In this document: in pieces, positions 34,606-43,240 of the stretch
Layout of the letters: every line of letters starts with the position of its first letter
Position numbering within the stretch: position 1 is the first letter of the stretch
DNA from: Thermocladium sp.
GTDB lineage: Archaea > Thermoproteota > Thermoprotei > Thermoproteales > Thermocladiaceae
Direction of reading: 5' to 3'
DNA length: 64,000 bases
Assembly: GCA_023269935.1 (NCBI GenBank)
Contig: JAGDXC010000014.1
Location: 1-64,000, forward strand
Made by a program: the position numbers and the translations under genes
The notes under the pieces: generated by a model
The model's database searches: none
Told to the model about the DNA's origin: nothing
The model's input: only the letters and a program-made list of their open reading frames with translations

Positions 34606-34720
34606 TGGAGGAACCATGACCCTCACCCTTTAATTGCAGGGGGCAACCTTTTCTCAATTCAAGTGATTATTGGCCTTATTATTGCTTCAATATTTAAATA
34701 TTAAGGAATGATTTACTTTC

Positions 34721-34768
34721 GTGATGAGCACCAGACCTCTGAACAGTGAAGATTGGTATTACGGCTGA
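34721..34768 (+). ncRNA. C/D box sRNA, possible 16S 530-loop guide
   Basis: Boxes: C GTGATGA (34721-34727), 11-nt guide GCACCAGACCT, D' CTGA (34739-34742), 3-nt spacer, C' GTGAAGA (34746-34752), 12-nt guide TTGGTATTACGG, D CTGA (34765-34768). TATTTAAATATT (34691-34702) lies about 25 bases upstream. The D guide contains nine bases complementary to GTAATACCA of the universally conserved 16S 530 loop, with one mismatch next to the D box. By the N+5 rule the target would be the A after GGU. The D' target was not identified. Box structure is convincing, target tentative. Confidence 0.85.
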
Positions 34769-34794
34769 TTAAGAATAATGAACTTATTAGGTTT

Positions 34795-34930
34795 AATAGA
34801 TTGAGGGCAGTCTTTCCTGCCGTGAGGAGATAACCCTTCGAAACATTCTTATTTACGATATGTAATTGGTTTGTCCTTGGGTGATAGGTGCAAGCAGGAG
34901 GACCTCACAGTAAAGCCGGGAAACTCCACA
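34795..34930 (+). other. Unassigned structured region, candidate non-coding RNA
   Basis: GC-richer than its surroundings, with a hairpin GGCAG-TCTTTC-CTGCC (about 34806-34822) and a longer-range complement GTGAGG / CCTCAC (about 34823-34828 with 34893-34898). It also contains ACAGTAA followed by GCCGGG and AACTCCACA. A TATA-like GGTTTAATAG (34789-34798) precedes it and a T-rich stretch follows. It could be a guide RNA (H/ACA type), another small RNA or an insertion scar. None can be established. Confidence 0.3.
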
Positions 34931-34942
34931 AAGGCTGGATAA

Positions 34943-35395
34943 TCATTCAATTCTTTTATATTCATTTATTTTTATTATTGATAATTCATCGTTCAACGAA
35001 TTGATTAATCTTATTCCTGAATCCATGTCTAGATTAGCATAGAGAATTGCATCATAGTTATTTAGTTCAAGTCTATATTGAACTCCCTTATAATAATGCT
35101 TCATGAAGTACTCTATGATTGCTAGATCGCTAAGTAATTCTTTGTTTTGGCTACCGAAGAAGAATCCATGTCTAATCAATAGTCTATATTTTAGCGTTAA
35201 TTCCTTAGCTCTAGTACTTAATCCAGCTAATCTGCCAAGCATTAAGTAGCCAATCATTAAACCAAACACGATTTCTATAATTGCGATTATAATAATCGAG
35301 GCTGGACTATCGCCTATTAACTCAAGCAAGCCAATTGCCGCTATTATCAGTAGGATTACGCCAAAAATTGATGCAACCAAATCCTTTGAATCCAT
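34943..35395 (-). CDS. Small membrane protein, unknown function
   Basis: Protein of 150 aa with two N-terminal transmembrane helices (about 9-27 and 34-52) joined by a short loop (GDSPAS), followed by a soluble ~95-residue C-terminal part with mixed helix and strand content (ELTLKYRLLIRHGFFFG, then YRLELNNYDAILYANLD). No motif recognised. It ends against the RNA-bearing region and has an AT-rich promoter upstream (around 35410-35425). Confidence 0.55.
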   Translation of the reverse strand: MDSKDLVASIFGVILLIIAAIGLLELIGDSPASIIIIAIIEIVFGLMIGYLMLGRLAGLSTRAKELTLKYRLLIRHGFFFGSQNKELLSDLAIIEYFMKHYYKGVQYRLELNNYDAILYANLDMDSGIRLINSLNDELSIIKINEYKRIE

Positions 35396-35535
35396 AATTA
35401 TGATTTACAAATTATATTATTAAATTTTTATAATTGCTACTTACTTTTTGCGAAAATCAACTTATCTAGATAATTTTCTATTATACTGAGGGCAAGATAA
35501 CTCCACTAAGCAATGCAAAATACTTTGAATTAACG

Positions 35536-36228
35536 TTATCGTGGAAGCATGCTTCTAATTATTGGTGATTCATAAATCGCCTTACAAACGCCTCTAAGAG
35601 GACAATCCCCGCAATCCCTCTGAGGCGGCGTGGTTGATGATAATATACTCTTTACTTGCTTGACTTGCCTTATCGCGTTGCTTATTCGTTCTGGACTGGC
35701 ATTAACTTGGGCTCTGGAATTCATGTATATTATTTCTGCATCGTTTACCCTTTCATTGAGTAATCCAATATATGTCAATACTTGAATCTCATGCGTCGAG
35801 TGCGGCTTCCCCGTTTTTAACTCAAGTATGTCTATGGTATCATCATCGTTATATACCACTATATCCGGTTTACCCACCACATCATCATCCTCTATCTTCA
35901 TTTCGGAAATTACTGTTTTTCCAAGAGTTGATTTCAAATAGTCCTGGTACTGCCTATGCGCAACTTCCCCGAATGCTATTCTACGAATCCAATCCAGCCT
36001 AGTTATCATTATTCCGTATCTATGTTCAATCCATGCCTTGTAGGGACAAAAATCATACGAAGAAACCATGCTTGGAGACGCATTAATGCTCTGACGCGGA
36101 ATTACAACTATATCATCGCTAAAGAATAAAATTATAGATTTCACATAATCATCAATGACCTCCTTAATAGATGCATCGCTAACCCTCACTACATCCCTAA
36201 GCAGTGGATACACAAGGAATAAAATCAC
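35536..36228 (-). CDS. Cas4-family PD-(D/E)XK exonuclease with 4Fe-4S cluster
   Basis: Protein of 230 aa. The first cluster Cys is C61 in FCPYKAWIEH. The nuclease core is GKPDIVV (Asp), ILELKTGK (E-x-K) and a Gln motif (THEIQVLTYIGLL). The C-terminal Cys triplet is CGDCPLRGVC. This is the Cas4/RecB-like arrangement (DUF83). No cas1, cas2 or repeat array lies nearby, so it is a solo Cas4 with a probable DNA repair or end-processing role, or it acts with a CRISPR locus elsewhere. Confidence 0.82.
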   Translation of the reverse strand: MILFLVYPLLRDVVRVSDASIKEVIDDYVKSIILFFSDDIVVIPRQSINASPSMVSSYDFCPYKAWIEHRYGIMITRLDWIRRIAFGEVAHRQYQDYLKSTLGKTVISEMKIEDDDVVGKPDIVVYNDDDTIDILELKTGKPHSTHEIQVLTYIGLLNERVNDAEIIYMNSRAQVNASPERISNAIRQVKQVKSILSSTTPPQRDCGDCPLRGVCKAIYESPIIRSMLPR

Positions 36229-36249
36229 AATGAAATATAAATATTACAT

Positions 36250-36475
36250 TCACATCAATAAAGTGCCTCGCCCTTATGGGGGCGCCTCCAGGATTTCCTG
36301 CCTCCTATAGGAAGACTTACTATACACCCCCTCGGAGAATTGTATAGCAGAGGTTATCCATCCACGCCCTCGGGGTAGTCCCGACTCCGCGTGAAGAACG
36401 TCAAGAGAAGCATTATAATCATAATCCAAGGACAGGGGAGGGGATAGTTTACTTCCCTATCCTAAATGCTCGAAT
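36250..36475 (-). mobile_element. Probable IS605-type end or structured RNA remnant
   Basis: GC-rich block between Cas4 and the hydrolase. In minus orientation it ends GGAAATCCTGGAGGCG-CCCCCAT-AAGGGCGAGGCAC, resembling the right-end hairpin of the other scars. It has a second stem CTATACA..TGTATAG (36335 area with 36320 area) and the run GACTACCCCGAGGGCG. No transposase sequence. The assignment is weaker than for 5069-5225, and a genuine small RNA is an alternative. Confidence 0.35.
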
Positions 36476-36488
36476 TATATTTATATTT
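36475..36488 (+). promoter_or_regulatory. TATA region of the alpha/beta hydrolase gene
   Basis: TATATTTATATTTC is centred about 28 bases before ATG 36510. Confidence 0.45.
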
Positions 36489-36509
36489 CTACAAAACATA
36501 AGGTATGCT

Positions 36510-37109
36510 ATGAAGGCTTTGGTTTTTCATGGTCGTGGCAGCAGTCCAGAAAAAATAAACTGGTTAATTAGACCATTAAAGGAAGCTGGATTAGAGGTAA
36601 TTGCTCCGCCTATAATGGAGGTTGAGGATGGATTGGAAATTGGCTCCAAAATAATAAAATCAGAACGGGATTCAGTCATAACGGCCGGCCACTCAATGGG
36701 GGGAACCGTTGCCTTGCTGCTTGCCACTAGGTTTCCTAGTCATGTTAAGTGCTCCATAGTGGTATCAGCTCCAGTTGATAGATTGCTTCAGCTGAAGTAC
36801 TTAGAGGAGGGGGCCGAGGGAACGCTGCGTCGATCTATATATGAGGAGCTACGCAAAAAATATCCACGAGATGAGTACTTCATAGAAACATCTCCGATAA
36901 ACTACATTAATGAATCGACGCCGCCAATACTATATATATGGGGTACCGCGGATGACGTGGTTCCCCGTAACCAATTAACAGCATTAGAGTCGAGAGCCGC
37001 CAAGCTAGTTAAGGTGATAGTTAATGGAATGACACATACGCCTCGCTCACAGCATCTAAATGAGATAAATAATGCAATAAGACAGTTCCTCTCAGGCAAT
37101 TGCATCTAA
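36510..37109 (+). CDS. Alpha/beta hydrolase
   Basis: Protein of 199 aa with VFHGRGSSPEK (oxyanion strand), nucleophile elbow GHSMGG (Ser ~64), an acidic residue in WGTADDVVP and a late His (GMTHTPRS). The order fits the dienelactone hydrolase / YdeN-like esterase group. It lacks a signal peptide and is probably a cytoplasmic carboxylesterase; the substrate is unknown. Confidence 0.78.
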   Translation: MKALVFHGRGSSPEKINWLIRPLKEAGLEVIAPPIMEVEDGLEIGSKIIKSERDSVITAGHSMGGTVALLLATRFPSHVKCSIVVSAPVDRLLQLKYLEEGAEGTLRRSIYEELRKKYPRDEYFIETSPINYINESTPPILYIWGTADDVVPRNQLTALESRAAKLVKVIVNGMTHTPRSQHLNEINNAIRQFLSGNCI

Positions 37110-37205
37110 AAGTTTCTGAATTACTACTGATAAATATAAAATTCTTTTAATTAACTCCGCCGGGCCATAAAGGAATGGTCTTGCTGCTTGGTGGATAAAC
37201 TCTTT

Positions 37206-38693
37206 TTATTGATTATTTTTCTTAATCATTGGGAACGGTATTACTTCCTTTATGGAACTATTATCGGTTAGTATCATTATTAATCTATCTATGCCTAACC
37301 CTAACCCGCCCGTAGGTGGCATGCCGTAACTCATTGCCGTAATGAAGTCAAAATCGTAGGGATGCGCTTCTTCATCGCCTTTCTGGAATCTTCGCTGCTC
37401 CTCCTCAAATAACTTATGTTGAAGGACTGGATCATTAAGTTCAGTATATGCATTGGCCAATTCCATGCCTGCTATGTAAAGCTCAAATCTTTCTATGAGG
37501 CCTGGCTTTGAGCGATGAGGCTTACAGAGAGGCGTGGTCTCCAGGGGATAATCTATCACGAATGTCGGTTGAATTAGGTTGGGAGTCACTAGTTTATCGA
37601 ATAATTTCTCTATCATTAATCCCCTAACGTATTCTCCTCCTCTGGGCACTAGTCCATGCTTATCCATTAAGTTCTTTAATTCTTGATCACTCATATCATC
37701 AACTCTTGTCCCAAGGGCCTCGCTGAGAGCGTCATTCATAGTTACTCGCCTAAATGGTGGTTCCAACGATATTTCCGTTGATTGATACTTTACACGGGTT
37801 GAATTGAGAATTTTTGCCGATACATAGCTAATCATGTCCTCCGTTAACTTCATCAAGTCATTATAGTCAGCATAAGCCCAATAAAGTTCCATTAATGTAT
37901 ACTCAGGGTTATGAGTCACATCGATATCTTCATTTCTAAATACCTTGCCTATCTCGAATACCTTATTGAATCCACCTATTATGAACCTCTTCAAGTAAAG
38001 CTCTAGGCTAATTCTAAGGTACCAATCCTCATCTAGTGCATTCACATGTGTCTTAAATGGCTTCGCTAATGCACCGCCGTAAACTGGTTGAATAACCGGG
38101 GTCTCTACCTCCATGAATCCCTTGGAATAAAGGAACTCCCTGATATCCTGTGTGGCCTTGAATCTTATGTACATAGATCTACGGGCCGATGCATTGTATA
38201 GGAAATCCAAGTACCTATGAGAATATCGCCATTCCGTTGTATAACTAGACCAATCAGGTGGATCCAAAAGAGCCTTAGCTAGTAACTTATAATCGAGAAC
38301 CAGCAAAGTGAGCTCGCCCTTCATTGTGTAGAATAAATTACCCTTAACTCCAATTATGTCGCCTCTATCTATGTACTTAAGGAATAAGTCATACTTATCG
38401 CCTAATTCATTGATCCTCAGATATAATTGAAGTCTTTCCCCCTCATCAAATATATCAACAAATGTTGCCTTACCGTGTGGCCTAATATTGGCTATTCTAC
38501 CGGCTGTGCTAATGTTTGATGCTATCGTCGTTATTTCCCTTGTAGGTCCATTAAATGGGTGGGCAGCCCCTAGTTCCCGCACCTCATGTATAGTGTGAGT
38601 TATCTCGTACTTATGTGGATATGGATCTATACCCATATCCCTAAGCAACTTAAGTGTCTGAAGCCTTTCCTGGTTCCATTGTGGAGCGGACAC
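37206..38693 (-). CDS. lysS: Lysyl-tRNA synthetase, class II
   Basis: Protein of 495 aa. An N-terminal OB-fold anticodon domain ([21 protein letters not shown]) is followed by the class II core: motif 1 region ([19 protein letters not shown]), motif 2 [20 protein letters not shown] and motif 3 [12 protein letters not shown]. The start is GTG 38693, which sits 25 bases after a TATA-like CTTTAAATG (about 38711-38720). It charges tRNA-Lys; many other archaea use a class I LysRS. Confidence 0.95.
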   Translation of the reverse strand: MSAPQWNQERLQTLKLLRDMGIDPYPHKYEITHTIHEVRELGAAHPFNGPTREITTIASNISTAGRIANIRPHGKATFVDIFDEGERLQLYLRINELGDKYDLFLKYIDRGDIIGVKGNLFYTMKGELTLLVLDYKLLAKALLDPPDWSSYTTEWRYSHRYLDFLYNASARRSMYIRFKATQDIREFLYSKGFMEVETPVIQPVYGGALAKPFKTHVNALDEDWYLRISLELYLKRFIIGGFNKVFEIGKVFRNEDIDVTHNPEYTLMELYWAYADYNDLMKLTEDMISYVSAKILNSTRVKYQSTEISLEPPFRRVTMNDALSEALGTRVDDMSDQELKNLMDKHGLVPRGGEYVRGLMIEKLFDKLVTPNLIQPTFVIDYPLETTPLCKPHRSKPGLIERFELYIAGMELANAYTELNDPVLQHKLFEEEQRRFQKGDEEAHPYDFDFITAMSYGMPPTGGLGLGIDRLIMILTDNSSIKEVIPFPMIKKNNQ

Positions 38694-38851
38694 TGCTCAG
38701 CAATGAATATCAGCATTTAAAGATTTAGGCAGATTCAACGATAGTTAATCCAAGAATGTAGATTACATAATATTTTCATCTAGGGCCTCAAAATCGCAAT
38801 GGTGGAGGCGGGTTATCTAATACCGATTAGTTTAATAATTATTCAGGAGCT

Positions 38852-39322
38852 ATGAATTATATGGAGCTGGTGAGCCAAGCATTTAAGTCTGGTGATTTAA
38901 TACCAATTAGATATACTTGTGACGGTGAGGATATATCCATACCATTAACATGGAGTAAACCCAAGTCTCAGCCGAAATCATTTGCGGTAATAATGGATGA
39001 CCCGGATGCGCCAATGGGAGTCTTCACTCACTGGATTCTATACAATATTCCTCCCACCTTAACATCATTGCCGGAGGGAATACCAAAGCAGAAGGAGGTT
39101 CCCCAAGGTCTTCAGGGCATTAATGATTTTGGAGAGATTGGTTATGGTGGACCCTGCCCTCCAAGAACTCACCAACCTCATAGGTACTTCATCAGGCTTT
39201 ATGCGCTTGATGCTGTCCTTGACATTAAGGGAGGCGCTAGGATAAATGATGTGAAAAATGCCATGAATAATCACATTATTGAAACTGCGGAGCTAATGGG
39301 TAGGTATGGCAGGAAAAAATAA
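38852..39322 (+). CDS. YbhB/YbcL-family Raf kinase inhibitor-like (PEBP) protein
   Basis: Protein of 156 aa with PEBP motifs: YTCDGEDISIPLTW, VIMDDPDAPMGVFTHWILYNIP (CR1, ligand pocket) and GYGGPCPPRTHQPHRYFIRLYALD (CR2). It is a small cytoplasmic protein of unknown function; the family binds anionic ligands. The 3' end overlaps the next gene by 17 bases, indicating an operon. A second ATG 9 bases in is also possible. Confidence 0.88.
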   Translation: MNYMELVSQAFKSGDLIPIRYTCDGEDISIPLTWSKPKSQPKSFAVIMDDPDAPMGVFTHWILYNIPPTLTSLPEGIPKQKEVPQGLQGINDFGEIGYGGPCPPRTHQPHRYFIRLYALDAVLDIKGGARINDVKNAMNNHIIETAELMGRYGRKK

Positions 39323-39713
39323 GGGAATTTATGGTCTAATAATTCGACTAGTTAACAAATCAAGAGTGCTTCACTACGAGCTAGAACCAGGTAGCTATGT
39401 GTACATAGGTCGTGCCATGAATGGACTAGAAAATAGGCTGAGCAGATACATGAGGCCCATTCATAAACCGCATTGGCACATAGATTACCTATTAATGATT
39501 GCCAGACCCATGGCTATAGTGACTGCATTAACTGAGGATCCTCATATGGAACATGAAGCTGCATGTATCTTGGCATCTACTAACAAATACGTGCCTGGAT
39601 TTGGTTCTACGGATGATGATTGCCCCTCTCATTTATTCATGGGTGGAGCCAATGATGTAATAAATGCATTCACTAGCCTTGGCTTGAGACCTAATGTGGA
39701 TTATTTGAACTAA
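39306..39713 (+). CDS. DUF123 / GIY-YIG-like protein
   Basis: Protein of 135 aa. YGLIIRL..SRVLHYELEPGSYVYIGRAMNGLENRLSRYMR has the GIY-YIG-type strand order, then HWHIDYLL, a helix with EHEAAC, and GFGSTDDDCPSHLF with conserved Cys and His. This is the archaeal and bacterial DUF123 family, a GIY-YIG relative that occurs fused to endonuclease III in some species. A DNA-binding or nuclease role is inferred from the fold. It overlaps the preceding PEBP gene, and its 3' end overlaps the convergent gene. Confidence 0.8.
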   Translation: MAGKNKGIYGLIIRLVNKSRVLHYELEPGSYVYIGRAMNGLENRLSRYMRPIHKPHWHIDYLLMIARPMAIVTALTEDPHMEHEAACILASTNKYVPGFGSTDDDCPSHLFMGGANDVINAFTSLGLRPNVDYLN

Positions 39714-40305
39714 TTTCGATCGATGAAAAGAGAAACTTATTATCGCTTACCCTGCGAACATCTACGGCGAATGCCTTACCGAGCGAGTAGTTCAATATGC
39801 CATTTATGAAACCCAATAAGAATTGCGAGTTAGCGTCTGAATCAAATGGATCAGTAACTTGTATTCTAGAGTAATCAGGTGTTGCATTATAATCGTTAAA
39901 GTAGCCCATGGCATTAGCCATATCCATTATCAAGGAGATAACATAGCGACCCCCATTAATTAACGACGCATCGCTTAGGATTGACGCTGCATAATCAAAC
40001 CCGAACCTGAATAGGGAGTATCTTGAGTATAAATCATTGATTCTCCTCGTAAATGATGCAATTAAATTCTTCTTAATTAGCGTTATTATATCCATATCCA
40101 TTAATGGAACTGGTCTAATTAATTCCACTTCTGGTAACTTCATTGCTTCATTTAATGACTCATCGCCGACTATTCCCTCCATCTCTATGAGCGCCACGCT
40201 TCCCCTCCGTATTATTTGAAGAAGCACAGAGTCTCTTGACATTATATTCACTAGATTAATTAAGTTCGCCTTAGGCAGGCGTAGCTTGACCAGTAACCAG
40301 ACCAT
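39691..40305 (-). CDS. Hypothetical protein, possibly V4R-like
   Basis: Protein of 204 aa, mixed alpha/beta. The C-terminal part (FLLGFINGILNYSLGKAFAVDVRRVSDNKFLFSSIEI) resembles the helix-strand-strand end of V4R/heme-NO-binding-like small-molecule domains, but it lacks the usual Cys residues, so the match is weak. Overlaps the DUF123 gene by 23 bases at the 3' end. Divergent from mqnE with 128 bases between; it could be regulatory, without evidence. Confidence 0.5.
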   Translation of the reverse strand: MVWLLVKLRLPKANLINLVNIMSRDSVLLQIIRRGSVALIEMEGIVGDESLNEAMKLPEVELIRPVPLMDMDIITLIKKNLIASFTRRINDLYSRYSLFRFGFDYAASILSDASLINGGRYVISLIMDMANAMGYFNDYNATPDYSRIQVTDPFDSDANSQFLLGFINGILNYSLGKAFAVDVRRVSDNKFLFSSIEISSNNPH

Positions 40306-40403
40306 GTATTACGTCCACAGGAAATAAATAATAAACTAACATCTATTTTTCCCATTGATTACTCCATAAATGCTTCTGGCCCTTTTGAGGTTTTATAGTA
40401 AAT

Positions 40404-40414
40404 GTATTTAAATG
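40404..40414 (+). promoter_or_regulatory. TATA box of mqnE-mqnA
   Basis: GTATTTAAATG is centred 25 bases before ATG 40434. Confidence 0.6.
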
Positions 40415-40433
40415 CATATCAATCAGCAACCCC

Positions 40434-41570
40434 ATGTTTAATCCCCCTCATTGGCTAGAGGAATTAAGTGGGGAAAGCAAGGCTCTTGAGAAAGCTATTC
40501 ACGGCGATAAATTATCGATAAATGAAATAGCTGATCTAATTCAATCACCATTTCACGCATTGACGGCTGCGGCCGATTACTTTGCTCGATCGATTAAAGG
40601 GAATAGGGGAAGCTTTATTAGGAATATTTATTTGACATATACGAATATATGCGTAACTAATTGTACATTTTGCGCCTTCTATGCAAGGCCAGGAAGCGAG
40701 CGAGGCTATGTGTTGGAGCCGCGGCGACTAGCTTTAATGGTGGAGAAGGCTTGGAGGGAAATGGGTATTAAGGAGGTTCACATGGTTGGGGGCAACAATC
40801 CCAATCTTGAATTTAGCTATTATGAGGAGTTGATAAAAAGTATTAAGCAGGCCGCACCCAATATAAGCCTAAAGGCATTTACCGCCGAGGAAATATGGTT
40901 CATTTCGAAAGTTACAGGTAATAGCGTGAGGGAGGTGCTGGAGAGATTTAAAGAATTAGGGCTGAATGCCATGCCGGGCGGCGGAACCGAGATACTGGAT
41001 GAGGAAATACAGAGAAAGATAGCCCCGCTGAAGGCTAGTCCAGAGGATTACTTATCGGTTCAAGAAGAGGCACATAGGTTAGGCATAAAAACAAATTCCA
41101 TAATGATGTATGGACACATAGAGGAGCCCATACATGTGGCTAAGCATATAGCTAAGTTAATTGAGCTTCAGAAGCGGGCTCCGGGTCTCGTGTCATTCAT
41201 ACCGGTCAGGTTTAATCCAGGCAATACGCCGCTGGGGAAGATGATTAATGGAAAGGCTAGGCTAGATGGCCAATACGATTTAAGAATAATAGCTGCCTCT
41301 CGACTAGCCATGCTTGGACTAGTCGATAACATAGTTGCGTATTGGGTATCGATGGGCGATAAATTAGCACAAGCAGCACTGGCTCACGGTGCGAATGATC
41401 TAGGCGGGACATTCTATAATGAGGCCGTCATATCCGCAGCAAGTGGTAAGGAGGCTGCAGGCAAGAGAGCCGGGGAATTAATCTATATGCTTAGAAGCGC
41501 TGGTTGGGATCCCTACGAGCGAGATACAATTTACGAGCAATACACGCCCATTGGCGATGCATTGTGGTAA
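40434..41570 (+). CDS. mqnE: Aminofutalosine synthase (radical SAM)
   Basis: Protein of 378 aa with cluster motif CVTNCTFC (CxxxCxxC) in TYTNICVTNCTFCAFYA. The family blocks VHMVGGNNPNLEFSYYEELIKSIK, IKAFTAEEI-type LKAFTAEEIW and MPGGGTEIL follow. The VGG-NP and KAFTA-E blocks separate MqnE from MqnC. MqnE joins the enolpyruvyl benzoate product of MqnA to SAM-derived adenosine, making aminofutalosine. It is translationally coupled to mqnA (GTG 41564 overlaps its end). Confidence 0.87.
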   Translation: MFNPPHWLEELSGESKALEKAIHGDKLSINEIADLIQSPFHALTAAADYFARSIKGNRGSFIRNIYLTYTNICVTNCTFCAFYARPGSERGYVLEPRRLALMVEKAWREMGIKEVHMVGGNNPNLEFSYYEELIKSIKQAAPNISLKAFTAEEIWFISKVTGNSVREVLERFKELGLNAMPGGGTEILDEEIQRKIAPLKASPEDYLSVQEEAHRLGIKTNSIMMYGHIEEPIHVAKHIAKLIELQKRAPGLVSFIPVRFNPGNTPLGKMINGKARLDGQYDLRIIAASRLAMLGLVDNIVAYWVSMGDKLAQAALAHGANDLGGTFYNEAVISAASGKEAAGKRAGELIYMLRSAGWDPYERDTIYEQYTPIGDALW

Positions 41571-42313
41571 TATATGTGGTGCCTCCATATAGATACGCCG
41601 CTCCCCTCATAAGGAGTCTTCGCGATGCTGGGATAAATATACTCACTGCGCTGCCGCCTGTCGCTTACTCCATGATACAGAGGGGAGAGGCGGATGCCGG
41701 ATTAGTGCCTATACGCATGTTAATAGATGGGGAATTAATGCCTGTGCCGGGTCCTATGGTGCATAGCGATGATGAAACTATGAGCGTATTAGTGGTATCT
41801 AATGAATCGCTTGATTTAAATGGATGCAGATCAATAGCGGCTTCGCCGGAGAGCCGATCAGCAATTACATATTTATTAATTGCAATGAGGAAGCTAGGCT
41901 TTGAAACTAAGCTTATGGTAGGTCCAAGCCAGCGCGCAGTTGATCTCCTATCAATTGCGCCATGCGCGTTAGTTTTGGGTGATGAGGCCTTAAAGGCCCG
42001 TCGCTTCTTTAACATCGTTATAGACGTGGGTAAACTGGTCAAGAATAGTCTTGGCATAAGCCCAGTATATGCCGCAACTGGTGCATTACCAAGCAAAGTC
42101 GAAAGCATTCATCTGGATCATATTGAACCTAGATTTGATGTGCATGATATAATTGAGACATCCAGGATAACGGGCTTAAGCATCGAGGAGTCCAGGAGGT
42201 ATCATGAATCAATAATCAAGTTAAACTATGATAAGGAACGATTAAGCATTGCCATGAATTTGCTGAATAATGGACTTGCGCTCTACGGGGATCGATTGGA
42301 AACTTGGGCATAA
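41564..42313 (+). CDS. mqnA: Chorismate dehydratase
   Basis: Protein of about 249 aa of the periplasmic-binding-protein-like MqnA fold: an N-terminal IYVVPPYRYAAPL strand, GEADAGLVPI, SPESRSAITYLL (substrate-contact Ser region), CALVLGDEALKA and a C-terminal helix pair. It removes water from chorismate in the first futalosine step. The frame opens at 41504, but that part lies within mqnE. GTG 41564, overlapping the mqnE stop by 7 bases, gives the expected N-terminus. Confidence 0.82.
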   Translation: MVIYVVPPYRYAAPLIRSLRDAGINILTALPPVAYSMIQRGEADAGLVPIRMLIDGELMPVPGPMVHSDDETMSVLVVSNESLDLNGCRSIAASPESRSAITYLLIAMRKLGFETKLMVGPSQRAVDLLSIAPCALVLGDEALKARRFFNIVIDVGKLVKNSLGISPVYAATGALPSKVESIHLDHIEPRFDVHDIIETSRITGLSIEESRRYHESIIKLNYDKERLSIAMNLLNNGLALYGDRLETWA

Positions 42314-42350
42314 TTAATACTAAAAGGCGCTGGTCTCATCCATAATTGAG

Positions 42351-42363
42351 TTATTTTTAAATG
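42351..42363 (+). promoter_or_regulatory. TATA box of mqnD
   Basis: TTATTTTTAAATG is centred about 28 bases before ATG 42386, so mqnD has its own promoter besides any readthrough from mqnA. Confidence 0.55.
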
Positions 42364-42385
42364 GGGATAGTTTAGCCTGATTAGT

Positions 42386-43204
42386 ATGGCTAGGTTAATT
42401 ATAGCTCATACGCCGGATCCCGATGATGCTTACATGTTTTATGGCTTGATCAGCGGCGCTGTTTCTGTACCTGGGTTTAATGAGGTAGAGCAAATAGTTG
42501 AGGATATAGAGACCCTAAATAAGAAAGTGATAGAGGGCTGGAACGTTGATGTGACCGCTTTGAGTGCTCATGCGTACGCATATGTCATGGATAGATACTA
42601 CTTATTGAGGACCGGCGTAAGCATGGGTGAGGGATATGGGCCTATGGTGGTTGCCAAGAGGAGAATGCAATTGAGTGGAATAACCATAGCCGTTCCAGGG
42701 GAATACACCACGGCTAGGCTACTACTTAAACTAGCTACTGGAGGCAATTACTCCGAGGTTTTCGTGAGGTTTGATAGGATAATTGACATGGTGCTAAATG
42801 AGGAGGTAGATGCCGGCTTATTAATTCACGACGCGCAATTAACCTATGGCGATATGGGTTTATTAAATATATTTGATTTATGGCAATGGTGGAAGAACGT
42901 ATCTAATGGCCTTCCCATGCCTCTAGGCGTGGATGTAGTTAATAAGAGGCTTGGAAAGGAGGCAGCAATAAATATAAGGAAGGCCATCCAGGAAAGCATC
43001 AAATATGCATGGAATCATGATGAGGAAGCAATTAATTATGCAGCCAAGTTCTCTAGAACTGGAAAAAGAATAGGGGAATTCGTTAAGATGTATGTGAATC
43101 AAAGGACCTTCGACATGAGCGATGATGGGATCAAGGCACATGAATTGCTTTATAGACTTGCCAATAATAGTGGCTTGCCGGGAGGCACAATAGAGGTCAT
43201 TTAA
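42386..43204 (+). CDS. mqnD: 1,4-dihydroxy-6-naphthoate synthase
   Basis: Protein of 272 aa. HTPDPDDAYMFYGL at the start, VTALSAHAYAYV, GEGYGPMVV, IAVPGEYTTARLLL, DAGLLIHDAQLTYGD and LPMPLGVDVVNKRLG are the recognised MqnD blocks. It converts cyclic dehypoxanthinyl futalosine to dihydroxynaphthoate, after MqnC. It is 72 bases downstream of mqnA and has its own TATA box. Confidence 0.87.
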   Translation: MARLIIAHTPDPDDAYMFYGLISGAVSVPGFNEVEQIVEDIETLNKKVIEGWNVDVTALSAHAYAYVMDRYYLLRTGVSMGEGYGPMVVAKRRMQLSGITIAVPGEYTTARLLLKLATGGNYSEVFVRFDRIIDMVLNEEVDAGLLIHDAQLTYGDMGLLNIFDLWQWWKNVSNGLPMPLGVDVVNKRLGKEAAINIRKAIQESIKYAWNHDEEAINYAAKFSRTGKRIGEFVKMYVNQRTFDMSDDGIKAHELLYRLANNSGLPGGTIEVI

Positions 43205-43240
43205 GCTACTTTCATAGCAAAAACATGCGTAATAAAAAGT

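Larger units (their letters stand above)
34500..34942. other. 443-bp gene-free region carrying small RNA genes
   Basis: Contains two C/D box sRNAs (34557-34605 and 34721-34768), each preceded by a TATA-like sequence about 25 bases upstream of the C box (34528-34539 and 34690-34702). A third, unassigned GC-richer block occupies 34795-34930. No protein-coding frame is convincing. Confidence 0.7.

Noticed and set aside
34580..34606. tRNA T-arm-like sequence on the minus strand (GCGTTCAAATCC)
   Set aside because: The flanks do not form T stem, acceptor or anticodon stems. The same bases are explained as the antisense guide of a C/D box sRNA.
34795..34930. RNase P RNA (type T) gene
   Set aside because: ACAGTAA fits the CR-V pattern, but no CR-I partner or P4 helix could be built in the right order. 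Kept only as an unassigned RNA candidate.
35536..36475. CRISPR locus next to Cas4
   Set aside because: No direct repeats with regular spacers in this or any other part of the window, and no cas1/cas2.
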